Shown here: in pieces, positions 1 to 7,305 of the stretch
Layout of the letters: each line of letters starts with the position of its first letter
Position numbering within the stretch: the stretch's first letter is position 1
Origin: Burkholderiaceae bacterium
GTDB taxonomy: Bacteria; Pseudomonadota; Gammaproteobacteria; Burkholderiales; Burkholderiaceae_D
Assembly (NCBI GenBank): GCA_031261905.1
Contig: JAISIS010000006.1
Coordinates: 1-13,597 of the forward strand
DNA: 13,597 bases
Direction: 5' to 3'
Program-made: the position numbers and the translations under genes
Notes under the pieces: generated by a model
The model's database searches: none
Told to the model about the DNA's origin: nothing
What the model saw: only the letters and a program-made list of their open reading frames with translations

Positions 1-75
1 GGTATCCAGTGTATGAACCTGATGTTTGGCCTGGATGAGGCTGTGGGCTTATCGCACGCCCCCCTCGCACCCTAG
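1..75 (+). CDS. argC: N-acetyl-gamma-glutamyl-phosphate reductase, C-terminal end only
   Basis: Frame 1 is open from the window edge to a TAG at 73-75 and gives 24 residues, starting GIQCMNLMFGLDEA and ending SHAPLAP. This matches the conserved C-terminus of ArgC, where a (V/I)QxMNxMFGxxE segment closes the protein. ArgC is the NADPH-dependent reductase of arginine synthesis. Only the tail is present, so no catalytic residue can be checked. argC just upstream of erpA is an arrangement I recall from Burkholderiales, which supports the call. The identification rests on a short segment and family memory. Confidence 0.72.
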   Translation, partial: GIQCMNLMFGLDEAVGLSHAPLAP

Positions 76-148
76 AAATGGCCTGACGGGTGTCATGCGG
101 CGTTCTCCTTCATTTTTTCCACATCAAGCAGGAAAATTTCAGGTCGCT

Positions 149-181
149 TATAATGGGTTGTCTTTTTTTGGGGAGTAACAC
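149..181 (+). promoter_or_regulatory. Likely erpA promoter -10 box and ribosome binding site
   Basis: A perfect TATAAT lies at 149-154, followed by a T-rich stretch and a GGGGAG ribosome binding site at 170-175, six bases before the erpA ATG. Transcription would begin near 160, giving a leader of about 20 nt. No good -35 box stands 16-18 bases upstream, so the promoter may be activator-dependent or simply weak in that element. Confidence 0.45.
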
Positions 182-532
182 ATGAATGCTGCAATCGAAA
201 CATCCGCGCCGATCAATTTTACGGACAGTGCGGCAAATAAAGTGGCCGAACTGATTGCGGAAGAAGGTAATCCGGCGCTCAAGTTGCGTGTGTTTGTCCA
301 GGGCGGCGGTTGCTCGGGCTTTCAGTATGGCTTTACCTTTGATGAAACCATCAATGAGGATGACGCCACCATGGTGAAAAACGGTGTGCAACTTATTATT
401 GACCCCATCAGCTACCAGTATCTGGTGGGCGCTGAAATTGACTATCGGGAAGATATCAATGGTTCGCAGTTCGTCATCACCAACCCGAATGTGACGACAA
501 CCTGCGGCTGCGGTTCTTCTTTCGCGCCCTGA
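182..532 (+). CDS. erpA: Iron-sulfur cluster insertion protein ErpA
   Basis: An A-type Fe-S carrier of 116 residues, the usual length for ErpA. It receives a cluster from the ISC scaffold and passes it to apo-proteins in the cytoplasm. The three ligand cysteines are visible: Cys44 in [10 protein letters not shown] and the C-terminal pair Cys108/Cys110 in TTCGCGSSF. The core has the ErpA pattern (GFxFD, DPIS, YLxGAEIDY, FxxxNPN) and is distinct from the IscA paralogue at 2901-3224. The start has a strong GGGGAG site. It sits just before the isc operon but is separated from it by a hairpin and by a separate IscR-type operator, so it is probably its own transcription unit. Confidence 0.95.
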   Translation: MNAAIETSAPINFTDSAANKVAELIAEEGNPALKLRVFVQGGGCSGFQYGFTFDETINEDDATMVKNGVQLIIDPISYQYLVGAEIDYREDINGSQFVITNPNVTTTCGCGSSFAP

Positions 533-566
533 TTCAGAGGGAGGCCGACAGGCTTCCCCTGTGCGA

Positions 567-590
567 GCCGCCCTCCTGCGGGCGGCCTTT
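567..590 (+). terminator. Hairpin terminator after erpA
   Basis: A perfect 7-bp GC stem, GCCGCCC (567-573) and GGGCGGC (580-586), encloses a 6-nt loop and is followed by C then TTT. The short T tract makes it a moderate intrinsic terminator. It begins 34 nt after the erpA stop and would isolate erpA from the iscR promoter. Confidence 0.6.
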
Positions 591-614
591 CCCGCACCCC
601 CTTCCTGCAAATTT

Positions 615-643
615 TTGTCACTTTTGCTATACTTGAGTAAATT
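615..643 (+). promoter_or_regulatory. Candidate iscR operon promoter
   Basis: TTGTCA (615-620) and TAAATT (638-643) are spaced by 17 bases and overlap the IscR-like palindrome. A second possible -10, TATACT, is at 628-633 but lacks a good -35. The position fits a promoter repressed by IscR bound across the -10 region. Which hexamers are used cannot be settled by eye. Confidence 0.4.
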
Positions 644-653
644 ATTCAAGTAT
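629..653 (+). promoter_or_regulatory. IscR operator (type 1-like palindrome)
   Basis: A 25-bp dyad with arms ATACTTGAG and TTCAAGTAT around a short AT-rich centre. Apart from the central base, only one symmetric pair of positions breaks the symmetry. Sequence and position directly ahead of iscR resemble the type 1 sites bound by [2Fe-2S]-IscR in enterobacteria, which carry ATAxxTGA half-sites. By analogy, holo-IscR would repress the operon when Fe-S supply is sufficient. The palindrome is seen directly; the binding protein is inferred. Confidence 0.75.
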
Positions 654-693
654 TATGCTGTTCCTGTTTGACAAATTCACCCGAGATCAAACG

Positions 694-1170
694 ATGCGTC
701 TGACAACCAAGGGGCGTTTTGCCGTTAACGCGATGATTGACCTGGCCCGGAATGGAGGTCAGGGGCCTGTTGCGCTTGCCGCCATCAGCGAGCGGCAGGA
801 TATTTCTGTCGCCTATCTGGAACAGCTTTTCAGCAAGCTGCGGCGGCGTGAGCTTGTCCGGTCGGTACGTGGCCCGGGCGGCGGATACCGCCTTTTGCGC
901 GATCCAGCCGATATTTCGGTTGCCGATATCGTGTTTGCCGTGGATGAGCCGCTGGATGTCACCCGCTGTCAGGGAAACGGCAATTGCCAGCAAAGCGCCA
1001 AGGGAAATGTGGAATGTATTACGCATAATCTCTGGGCCAGTTTGAACGAGCGGATTATTGATTACCTGGAATCGGTCTCCCTGCAGGAACTGGCAGGACC
1101 GAAGCAGGAGGCGCATACCGCTTTTGCCGTCAGGCCGGTGAGCCGGGCGATGACATGCCAGGGGAAGTAA
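694..1170 (+). CDS. iscR: Fe-S cluster-sensing transcriptional regulator IscR
   Basis: An Rrf2-family repressor of 158 residues. The start at 694 gives the canonical [11 protein letters not shown] beginning; an in-frame ATG at 655 would add 13 atypical residues and lies directly behind the operator. The winged helix-turn-helix occupies about residues 1-70, including [19 protein letters not shown] and the wing GPGGGYRL. A cluster-binding loop follows with Cys92, Cys98, Cys108 and His111. In E. coli the ligands are Cys92, Cys98, Cys104 and His107, so this loop carries four extra residues between the second and third cysteine. It is first in the isc operon and should autoregulate through the palindrome at 629-653. 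The ribosome binding site (GAGA) is weak. Confidence 0.95.
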   Translation: MRLTTKGRFAVNAMIDLARNGGQGPVALAAISERQDISVAYLEQLFSKLRRRELVRSVRGPGGGYRLLRDPADISVADIVFAVDEPLDVTRCQGNGNCQQSAKGNVECITHNLWASLNERIIDYLESVSLQELAGPKQEAHTAFAVRPVSRAMTCQGK

Positions 1171-1180
1171 AGGACAAGTT

Positions 1181-2449
1181 ATGAACACATCAGTAAACGA
1201 AACCGTATGCAGCATCATCCTGCCGGATCTGGAAACCGCGCCGGAGCGGATGGTGTACATGGATTACTCGGCTACCACGCCGGTGGATCCCCGCGTCGCG
1301 GAGAAGATGATCCCGTATTTATGCGAGCGTTTCGGTAACCCGGCTTCCAGCAGCCATCGTTATGGCTGGGACGCGGAAAGGGCGGTGGAAGAGGCCAGGA
1401 GCCATGTGGCTGCACTCATCAATGCAGACCCGCGCGAAATTGTCTGGACTTCAGGCGCGACTGAAAGCAACAACCTGGCCCTTAAAGGCGCGGCGCATTT
1501 TTACAGGAAGCGTGGCAAGCACATCATTACGGTCGCCACTGAACACAAGGCGGTGCTGGATACCGTGCAGGAGCTGGAGCGCCAGGGCTTTGAGGCCACC
1601 TATCTGGAGCCGGGAGAAAATGGCCTGATTACGGTCGGGCAGCTTGAAAAGGCGCTCCGTCCGGATACCATCCTGGTTTCCGTGATGTGGGTCAACAATG
1701 AGATTGGCGTTGTCCAGCCCATTGAGGCCATCGGCGAGCTGTGCCGCGAAAGGGGCGTAATTTTCCATTGCGACGCAGCCCAGGCGGCAGGCAGGCTGGA
1801 GATTGACCTGCAAAAGGTAAAGGTTGACCTGTTGACGCTGACGGCGCACAAGGTCTATGGCCCCAAGGGCATTGGCGCGCTGTTTGTGCGCCGCCGCCCG
1901 CGTATCCGCCTGGAAGCCCAGATGCATGGCGGCGGGCATGAGCGGGGCATGCGTTCCGGTACCTTGCCGACCCACCAGATTGTGGGCATGGGCGAAGCTT
2001 TCCGGATTGCCGGGAAAGAGATGAAGGAAGAAATCGCGCGTATCCGGGCGCTTTCCGCGCGCCTTGCGGAAGGGCTGGGCAAGATAGAGGCGGTGGTTTT
2101 CAATGGCGACATGGAACACCGCATACCGCATAACCTGAATGTGAGCTTCAACTATATTGAAGGCGAATCCCTGATGATGGCGATGAAGGGGCTGGCGGTA
2201 TCGTCCGGTTCGGCCTGCACATCGGCAACGCTGGAGCCTTCTTATGTATTGCGTGCGCTGGGCCGGAGCGATGAACTGGCGCACAGCTCGATCCGCTTTA
2301 CCATCGGGCGCTTTACCACGGAAGAGGAAGTGGAGTACGCCATTGACCTGGTGACGTCGCGGGTCGCCAAATTGCGCGAGCTTTCGCCGCTGTGGGATAT
2401 GTATCTGGAAGGCGTGGATATTTCCACGGTTCAGTGGGCGGCGCATTGA
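1181..2449 (+). CDS. iscS: Cysteine desulfurase IscS
   Basis: A PLP-dependent class V aminotransferase-fold enzyme that removes sulfur from cysteine and hands it to IscU as persulfide. Visible signatures are [12 protein letters not shown] (28-39), His122 in ATEHKAV, the PLP lysine Lys224 in [11 protein letters not shown], and the mobile-loop persulfide cysteine Cys346 in [21 protein letters not shown]. The C-terminus [21 protein letters not shown] matches the E. coli IscS tail that contacts IscU. At 422 residues it is longer than E. coli IscS (404) because of an N-terminal extension of about 20 residues before the YMDYSATTP motif. The start is supported by AAGGAC upstream; Met24 (1250) is possible but its GGAG is too close. 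It begins 10 bases after iscR. Confidence 0.96.
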   Translation: MNTSVNETVCSIILPDLETAPERMVYMDYSATTPVDPRVAEKMIPYLCERFGNPASSSHRYGWDAERAVEEARSHVAALINADPREIVWTSGATESNNLALKGAAHFYRKRGKHIITVATEHKAVLDTVQELERQGFEATYLEPGENGLITVGQLEKALRPDTILVSVMWVNNEIGVVQPIEAIGELCRERGVIFHCDAAQAAGRLEIDLQKVKVDLLTLTAHKVYGPKGIGALFVRRRPRIRLEAQMHGGGHERGMRSGTLPTHQIVGMGEAFRIAGKEMKEEIARIRALSARLAEGLGKIEAVVFNGDMEHRIPHNLNVSFNYIEGESLMMAMKGLAVSSGSACTSATLEPSYVLRALGRSDELAHSSIRFTIGRFTTEEEVEYAIDLVTSRVAKLRELSPLWDMYLEGVDISTVQWAAH

Positions 2450-2472
2450 CGGTAAAGGAATGGAGTAACAGC

Positions 2473-2868
2473 ATGACTTATTCTGAGAAGGTACTGGATC
2501 ATTACGAAAACCCGCGCAATGTCGGGACTTTCGGCAAGGATGACGATACGGTGGGCACCGGCATGGTGGGCGCGCCCGCCTGTGGTGACGTCATGAGGCT
2601 GCAAATCAAGGTCGGCAAGGATGGCCTGATTGAGGATGCCCGTTTCAAGACTTATGGCTGTGGTTCGGCCATTGCCTCCAGCTCGCTGGTGACTGAGTGG
2701 GTCAAGGGCAAGACGCTTGATGAGGCGCTGACGATCAGGAATTCGGAAATTGCCGAAGAACTTGCCCTGCCGCCAGTCAAGATACATTGTTCCATTCTGG
2801 CCGAGGATGCCATCAAGGCCGCAGTGGAAGATTACCGTCAACGCCAGAACAACAGGGACCCTGCGTAA
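2473..2868 (+). CDS. iscU: Fe-S cluster assembly scaffold IscU
   Basis: The 131-residue scaffold on which [2Fe-2S] clusters are built with sulfur from IscS. All functional residues are present: Cys37 and Asp39 in GAPACGDVM, Cys63 in [11 protein letters not shown], and His105-Cys106. The HscA recognition motif LPPVK is at 99-103 within LPPVKIHC. The start at 2473 gives the standard [18 protein letters not shown] and has a GGAG site just upstream. It follows iscS by 23 bases and precedes iscA by 32. Nothing departs from the family, apart from a short polar tail ([10 protein letters not shown]). Confidence 0.97.
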   Translation: MTYSEKVLDHYENPRNVGTFGKDDDTVGTGMVGAPACGDVMRLQIKVGKDGLIEDARFKTYGCGSAIASSSLVTEWVKGKTLDEALTIRNSEIAEELALPPVKIHCSILAEDAIKAAVEDYRQRQNNRDPA

Positions 2869-2900
2869 ACGCGCGTCCCGGAAAAACGGAGCATAATCCT

Positions 2901-3224
2901 ATGAGCATTACACTGACAGAGAAAGCCGCACAACACATAACCCGTTTTCTGGAAAAGCGCGGCAAGGGAGTAGGGCTGCGCTTTGGCGTACAGACTTCCG
3001 GTTGCTCGGGCATGGCCTACAAGCTGGAGTATGTGGATGAGGCCGCTGCGGATGATGTGATGTTTGAGTCGCACGGGGTCAAGGTTTTTGTGGATCCCAA
3101 GAGCCTGCCCTATGTGGACGGGACCGAGCTGGATTTTGCGCGGGAAGGCCTGAATGAGGGCTTTCGCTTTTCCAATCCCAATATCATAGATACCTGCGGC
3201 TGCGGCCACAGTTTCCGTGTGTAA
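2901..3224 (+). CDS. iscA: A-type iron-sulfur carrier IscA
   Basis: 107 residues, the usual IscA length. It transfers Fe-S clusters from IscU to target proteins. Cys35 in [10 protein letters not shown] and the C-terminal pair Cys99/Cys101 in DTCGCGHSF are the cluster or iron ligands. Start [13 protein letters not shown] agrees with IscA proteins, and a GGAG site lies about 10 bases upstream. Position between iscU and hscB is the standard isc order. Sequence differs clearly from ErpA at 182-532, so both A-type carriers are encoded within 3 kb. Confidence 0.95.
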   Translation: MSITLTEKAAQHITRFLEKRGKGVGLRFGVQTSGCSGMAYKLEYVDEAAADDVMFESHGVKVFVDPKSLPYVDGTELDFAREGLNEGFRFSNPNIIDTCGCGHSFRV

Positions 3225-3236
3225 GGCGATTCCGCA

Positions 3237-3776
3237 GTGATTCGCCAGGATATGCCAAAGAACCACTTTGCGCTTTTCGGGTTGCCGGAGCAGTTCGCGC
3301 TGGACAGGCAGGCGCTGGATGCCGCCTACCGCGATATCCAGAATCAGGTGCACCCGGATCGCTTTGTAGGCGCGCCCGAATCGGGCAAGCGCGCCGCCCT
3401 GCAATGGGCGTCGTTGGCGAATGACGCTTACCAGACGCTTCGCAATCCGGTGAAGCGCGCCGCATATTTGTGCGGCCTGAAAGGCTTTCCGCTGGATGCG
3501 GAATCCGGCCCGTCCATGCCGCCCGACTTTATTTTCGAGCAGATTGAATGGCGCGAGCATCTGGATAACGCGCGTATCGAAAAGGATGTGACGGCGCTGG
3601 AAAAGCTGGACGTCGGCCTGCGGGAACGCATTGCGGAACAAATGACGCTGATTGAAGAGGGGATCAACAGCGGGCATTTTGACCGCGCCATCCAGGAAGT
3701 GCGGAAAATCATGTTCCTGCAGAAATTTGGCGATGAAATCAGCTTTGCCTTTGACGCGATTGACCAGACGGACTAA
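3237..3776 (+). CDS. hscB: Fe-S assembly co-chaperone HscB (J-protein)
   Basis: A 179-residue J-domain protein that brings IscU to HscA and stimulates its ATPase. The HPD tripeptide is at residues 39-41 (NQVHPDRF) inside an N-terminal J domain of about 75 residues, followed by the helical IscU-binding domain (from about residue 95 to the end). The longest start is a GTG at 3237 with AAGG about ten bases upstream; an ATG at 3252 would give 174 residues, close to E. coli HscB (171), but its AGG is too close. The true start is therefore uncertain by five codons. Twelve bases follow iscA and nine precede hscA. Confidence 0.94.
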   Translation: MIRQDMPKNHFALFGLPEQFALDRQALDAAYRDIQNQVHPDRFVGAPESGKRAALQWASLANDAYQTLRNPVKRAAYLCGLKGFPLDAESGPSMPPDFIFEQIEWREHLDNARIEKDVTALEKLDVGLRERIAEQMTLIEEGINSGHFDRAIQEVRKIMFLQKFGDEISFAFDAIDQTD

Positions 3777-3785
3777 ACCCCTGCC

Positions 3786-5651
3786 ATGACTTTTCTTCAG
3801 ATATCCGAGCCGGGCATGTCCCATGCGCCGCACCAGCAAAAGCTGGCGGCAGGCATTGACCTGGGCACCACCCATTCGCTGGTTGCAACCGTCAGGAACA
3901 GTATCCCGGAAGTGCTGGAAGACGAGGCGGGCCGCGTGCTCCTGCCTTCCGTTGTCCGTTATCTGCCGGGCAATGTCACTATTACCGGCTATGCCGCACA
4001 GGCTGCGCAGGCTACGGACCCCGGAAACACCATTGTTTCCGTCAAGCGCCTGATGGGGCGGGGCGTTGCGGATATAGCACATATTGAGGACATGCCGTAT
4101 GAGTTTGTGGATCAGCCCGGCATGGCGCAGATCAGGACAGTGGCGGGTATCAAAAGCCCGGTTGAGGTGTCCGCAGGGATTCTTTCAAGCCTGCGGGAGC
4201 GCGCCGAGGCGGCACTGGGCGGTGATCTGACCGGTGCGGTTATCACGGTTCCGGCCTATTTTGACGATGCGCAGCGGCAGGCGACAAAGGACGCGGCACG
4301 GCTGGCGGGCATCAATGTGCTGCGTCTGCTGAGCGAGCCGACGGCGGCGGCTATTGCCTATGGCCTGGATAACGCGCCGGAAGGCATTTATGCAGCTTAT
4401 GACCTGGGCGGCGGCACCTTTGATATTTCCATTCTCCGGCTGACGCGCGGCGTGTTTGAAGTGCTGGCCACCGGCGGCGATTCCGCTCTGGGCGGCGATG
4501 ATTTTGACCATCGCCTGTTTTGCTGGATTATTGAGCAGGCGCAACTGAAGCCGCTTTCGGCGGAAGATACGCGTACCCTGATGAGCCAGGCGCGGGAAGC
4601 CAAGGAGCGGCTTTCCGCACGGAACGAAACCCGCCTGGATGTGGCGCTGCGTTCGGGAGAAGACGTGCATATGGATATCACGGCGGAAACCTTTGAGCAG
4701 ATCACGCAACATCTGGTCGCCAAAACCGCCAGGCTGACGCGTGATACGCTTCGCGCGGCCGATCTCGCGCCGGAGGATATCGAAGGGGTTGTCCTGATCG
4801 GTGGCGCTACGCGTATGCCGCATGTGCGCCGTGAGGTGCAGGCGCTCTTCCACAAACCGCCCTATGTGGATATTGACCCGGAAAAGGTGGTGGCGCTTGG
4901 CGCGGCCATGCAGGCCAATCTGCTGGTGGGCAATCGCGCTGCCGGTGATGACTGGCTGCTGCTGGATGTTGCACCGCTTTCACTTGGTGTGGAAACCATG
5001 GGCGGACTGGTTGAAAAGATTATCCCGCGCAATGCCACCATTCCCTGTGCCTTCGCGCAGGAATTTACCACCTTCAGGGATGGTCAGACAGCCATGTCCA
5101 TCCATGTGCTTCAGGGTGAGCGCGAACTTGTCAGCCATTGCCGCTCCCTTGCGCGCTTTGAGTTGCGCGGGATTCCGCCCATGCCTGCCGGTATGCCGCG
5201 TATTCGCATTACCTACCAGGTGGATGCGGATGGTCTCCTGTCGGTCTCAGCGCGCGAGATGCATTCAGGCGTTGAGGCGGCCATCATCGTCAAGCCCTCT
5301 TATGGCTTGAGTGATGCGGAAATTACCCGTATGCTGGAAGAATCCGGCCAGTCGGCGGAATCGGATATGGGGGAGCGGATGCTGCGCGAGGCGCGGCTGG
5401 AAGCCGAGCGAGTGATATTGGCGACACGCTCTGCGCTGGAGAGTGACGCGGATTTGCTGACATCAAAAGAGCGTACAGCCATTGAAATGCTGCTGGCGGA
5501 TACGGAGCGGGAAAAAGCGGGGGCGGAGCCTGCCGCCATTCACACGGCAATTGGCGCGTTGTCCAAAGGAACCGAGGAGTTTGCTGTGCGCCGCATGAAC
5601 CGGAACATCAGGAAGGCGCTGGCTGGTAAAGCCATCAGCGACATTGCCTGA
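3786..5651 (+). CDS. hscA: Fe-S protein assembly chaperone HscA
   Basis: A 621-residue Hsp70 specialised for ISC assembly; it binds the LPPVK motif of IscU and drives cluster release with HscB. The nucleotide-binding domain shows GIDLGTTHS (23-31), [12 protein letters not shown] (182-193), DLGGGTFD (206-213) and [14 protein letters not shown] (335-348). The interdomain linker is near 391-403 ([13 protein letters not shown]), followed by the substrate domain and a helical lid. The start is fixed by the family's N-terminal MxxLQISEPG segment, shared with E. coli HscA (616 residues), although no clear Shine-Dalgarno is visible. It may rely on coupling to hscB nine bases upstream. The usual Asn after GTT is His30 here. 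Confidence 0.96.
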   Translation: MTFLQISEPGMSHAPHQQKLAAGIDLGTTHSLVATVRNSIPEVLEDEAGRVLLPSVVRYLPGNVTITGYAAQAAQATDPGNTIVSVKRLMGRGVADIAHIEDMPYEFVDQPGMAQIRTVAGIKSPVEVSAGILSSLRERAEAALGGDLTGAVITVPAYFDDAQRQATKDAARLAGINVLRLLSEPTAAAIAYGLDNAPEGIYAAYDLGGGTFDISILRLTRGVFEVLATGGDSALGGDDFDHRLFCWIIEQAQLKPLSAEDTRTLMSQAREAKERLSARNETRLDVALRSGEDVHMDITAETFEQITQHLVAKTARLTRDTLRAADLAPEDIEGVVLIGGATRMPHVRREVQALFHKPPYVDIDPEKVVALGAAMQANLLVGNRAAGDDWLLLDVAPLSLGVETMGGLVEKIIPRNATIPCAFAQEFTTFRDGQTAMSIHVLQGERELVSHCRSLARFELRGIPPMPAGMPRIRITYQVDADGLLSVSAREMHSGVEAAIIVKPSYGLSDAEITRMLEESGQSAESDMGERMLREARLEAERVILATRSALESDADLLTSKERTAIEMLLADTEREKAGAEPAAIHTAIGALSKGTEEFAVRRMNRNIRKALAGKAISDIA

Positions 5652-5672
5652 TTCACGCCAACGGAGAGAAAC

Positions 5673-6008
5673 ATGCCCCGTATTGTTGTTCTTCCACATG
5701 AAGCGCTGTGTCCCGAAGGCGCTGAATTTGATGCGCCGAAAGGTCAGAGCCTGTGTGACGCGCTCCTGGATAACCAGGTTGAAATTGACCATGCATGCGG
5801 CAAATGCGGCGCCTGCGCCACTTGCCATGTGCTGGTAAGGGAAGGCTTTGATTCCCTGTCTGAACCTTCGGAGAAAGAGGAAGACATGCTGGATCGCGCC
5901 TGGGGGCTGGAAGAGGTTTCCCGCCTCTCCTGCCAGGCCCTTATCGGGGAAGAGGATCTGGTGGTGGAAATACCGCGCTATTCCGTTAACCGGGTGCGGG
6001 AGCGCTGA
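5673..6008 (+). CDS. fdx: ISC-type [2Fe-2S] ferredoxin
   Basis: A 111-residue adrenodoxin-like ferredoxin that supplies electrons for cluster assembly on IscU. The cluster ligands follow the family spacing: Cys42, Cys48, Cys51 and Cys87 (C-x5-C-x2-C then RLSCQA). A non-ligand Cys45 lies within the loop; E. coli Fdx has its extra cysteine at 46 instead. The EDMLDRAWGLE segment and the VVEIPRYSVN end match E. coli Fdx closely. A strong GGAGAG site precedes the ATG. This is the last gene of the isc operon here; the next gene, smpB, is on the other strand, so no iscX follows. Confidence 0.96.
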   Translation: MPRIVVLPHEALCPEGAEFDAPKGQSLCDALLDNQVEIDHACGKCGACATCHVLVREGFDSLSEPSEKEEDMLDRAWGLEEVSRLSCQALIGEEDLVVEIPRYSVNRVRER

Positions 6009-6027
6009 GCGCGATGCGGGTCAGCGC
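6002..6027. terminator. Hairpin at the fdx/smpB convergence
   Basis: GCGCTGA (6002-6008) and TCAGCGC (6021-6027) form a perfect 7-bp inverted repeat with a 12-nt loop. Each arm contains one stop codon, fdx TGA on the plus strand and smpB TGA on the minus strand. Neither side has a T tract, so it is at best a weak bidirectional terminator or an RNA-end stabiliser. Confidence 0.35.
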
Positions 6028-6470
6028 CGGTTTTGCTTCATAAGGCGCTGCTGTTCGCGCTGCCAGTCCCGTTCCTTGATCGAATCGCGCTTGTCATGCT
6101 GCTTTTTGCCTTTGGCCAGCCCGATTTCACATTTTATGCGCCCACGGGAATAATGCAGGTTCAGCGGCATCATCGTATAACCGGCGCGTTCCACCTTGCC
6201 GATAAGCTTGTTGATTTCCTGCGCGTGCAACAGCAGCTTGCGCGTCCGCACGGGATCGGGGCTGATATGGGTGGAGGCTGTTGGCAGGGGGCTGATATGC
6301 GCGCCGATCAGGAAGATTTCCTGGCCGCGCACCATGACATAGGCCTCTCTGATCTGGACCCGGCCCGCGCGGATGGATTTGACTTCCCAGCCTTCCAGTA
6401 CCATGCCCGCTTCAAAGCGCTCTTCGATAAAATAATCATGAAACGCTTTTTTATTATCGGTTATAGTCAT
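6021..6470 (-). CDS. smpB: SsrA-binding protein SmpB
   Basis: The 149-residue partner of tmRNA in trans-translation, which rescues ribosomes stalled on mRNAs lacking a stop codon. The beta-barrel core shows the family blocks [19 protein letters not shown] (27-45), [15 protein letters not shown] (68-82) and [11 protein letters not shown] (98-107). The basic C-terminal tail ([17 protein letters not shown] and onward) enters the decoding centre. The start [14 protein letters not shown] is typical. It faces fdx at its 3' end with 12 bases between stops, and diverges from ratA across 60 bases. In E. coli smpB is also divergent from ratA, so this is a conserved pair. Confidence 0.96.
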   Translation of the reverse strand: MTITDNKKAFHDYFIEERFEAGMVLEGWEVKSIRAGRVQIREAYVMVRGQEIFLIGAHISPLPTASTHISPDPVRTRKLLLHAQEINKLIGKVERAGYTMMPLNLHYSRGRIKCEIGLAKGKKQHDKRDSIKERDWQREQQRLMKQNRR

Positions 6471-6530
6471 GGGCGAACCTGATTTTCATGTCAGCGAAAT
6501 AAGCGATTTTATCAAAACAAGACGGGTTTC

Positions 6531-6965
6531 ATGAAAAGCGTGCATAAAACAGCCATTGTCGGATACTCTGCGGAAAAGATGTATGCGCTGGTTGCGGATA
6601 TTGAAAAGTATGCCGACTTTCTGCCGTGGTGCGCCGGTGCGACTGTTCAGGAAGACATCCGGGATGATTCCGTGCTGGCGACCCTGTTTATTGATTTTCA
6701 CGGGCTGCGCCACAGCTTTACGACCCGTAACCGCAATACAGAGTTTGTGTCCATTGCCATGAATCTGGAAAAGGGACCTTTCAGACAGTTGTACGGCAAA
6801 TGGACGTTTACGCCGTTGCCGGAGGGCAGGAGCCGGGTTGATCTGGAACTGAACTACGAATTCTCCAACAATCTCTTTGAGAAGATGCTGTCGCCGATTT
6901 TTGACATGGTTTCCATCACCCTTGTTGATTCCTTCCACCAGCGTGCAAGAACTGTATATGGATAA
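6531..6965 (+). CDS. ratA: RatA/Coq10-type START-domain protein
   Basis: 144 residues of the polyketide cyclase/START-like family that includes bacterial RatA and mitochondrial COQ10. Diagnostic stretches are YSAEKMYALVADIEKYADFLPWC (12-34), TTRN (64-67), KGPFRQLYGKWTFTPL (81-96) and the helix ending RARTVYG. E. coli RatA aligns through most of these. COQ10 homologues bind a ubiquinone-like ligand; E. coli RatA has been reported to interfere with 70S ribosome formation. Which applies here cannot be read from sequence. It is divergent from smpB and overlaps ratB by 8 bases, as expected for the smpB-ratA-ratB locus. The ribosome binding site is weak. Confidence 0.9.
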   Translation: MKSVHKTAIVGYSAEKMYALVADIEKYADFLPWCAGATVQEDIRDDSVLATLFIDFHGLRHSFTTRNRNTEFVSIAMNLEKGPFRQLYGKWTFTPLPEGRSRVDLELNYEFSNNLFEKMLSPIFDMVSITLVDSFHQRARTVYG

Positions 6966-7302
6966 ACCCCGTTCCCGATTTCAGTCTCCCGGAACCCTGA
7001 TCCGGCAGCATCGCAAACGCCGCGCGTCTTTTCCGGTTCAGATTGCTTATACCGGCCCGGAGACGTCCATTGTGCTGACGGTTAATGTGAAGCCTGGAAC
7101 AACCATAAAGGAAGCCATTGCGCAAAGCCATATCCGTAAAATCATCGGAAGCGGAAAGCGCGGAGAAGGCCGGATTGTCCTGTCAGACAACTCCCGGCAA
7201 CCGGATGACAAGGTGCGGGAGGACGAGCGCATTGAGTTGTGTCGCCAGAAGGCCGCCCCGGCCAGGAAATCCCGGAAGCGGTCACCGGATGCTTCCGCCT
7301 GA
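6958..7302 (+). CDS. ratB: RnfH/RatB family (UPF0125) ubiquitin-like protein
   Basis: 114 residues. The core at about 25-97 fits the RnfH/RatB beta-grasp family: a beta strand VQIAYTGPE, then VNVKPGTTIKEAIAQS (matching E. coli RatB's LQEGATVEEAIRAS) and a closing DERIELCRQ (matching DRVEIYRP). It differs from typical members in a basic N-terminal extension of about 24 residues, replacement of the usual VGI(F/Y) strand by GRIVLSDNSRQ, and a Lys/Arg-rich tail instead of DPKExRRxRA. The ATG at 6958 overlaps the ratA stop by 8 bases, implying translational coupling. Function is unknown. The assignment leans on both the motif pattern and position after ratA. Confidence 0.8.
   Translation: MDKPRSRFQSPGTLIRQHRKRRASFPVQIAYTGPETSIVLTVNVKPGTTIKEAIAQSHIRKIIGSGKRGEGRIVLSDNSRQPDDKVREDERIELCRQKAAPARKSRKRSPDASA
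7273..7297. repeat. Inverted repeat at the ratB/tesA convergence
   Basis: CGGAAGC (7273-7279) and GCTTCCG (7291-7297) form a perfect 7-bp stem with an 11-nt loop, inside the last codons of ratB and 9-33 bases beyond the tesA stop. The two genes converge with only three bases between stop codons. No T tract follows on either strand. It could act as a bidirectional 3'-end element, or be chance within coding sequence. Confidence 0.3.
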
Positions 7303-7305
7303 GCC

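Noticed and set aside
82..118. Possible terminator after argC (TGAC-gggt-GTCA followed by a distant T6)
   Set aside because: The stem is only 4 bp and the T tract is about 17 bases away, so it is not supported as a terminator.
110..649. Long minus-strand open frame over erpA
   Set aside because: It is antisense to a clear ErpA and has low-complexity Arg/Ala composition. It is a shadow of the real gene.
668..673. Perfect TTGACA in the iscR leader
   Set aside because: No -10 box follows before the iscR start at 694; the upstream operator/promoter explains expression better.
3873..3875. His30 in place of Asn in the HscA GTTNS motif
   Set aside because: Hsp70 proteins vary at this position (for example Tyr or Phe in others), so it is not strong evidence of altered function.
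2838..4082. 414-codon minus-strand open frame across iscA, hscB and the start of hscA
   Set aside because: It spans three well-supported plus-strand genes, has no recognisable domain, and is rich in His/Gln/Arg as expected from antisense reading of this codon usage.
5673..6008. Cys45 of Fdx as a fifth cluster ligand
   Set aside because: The family ligands C-x5-C-x2-C plus Cys87 are intact, and E. coli Fdx also has a spare cysteine in this loop, one residue away.
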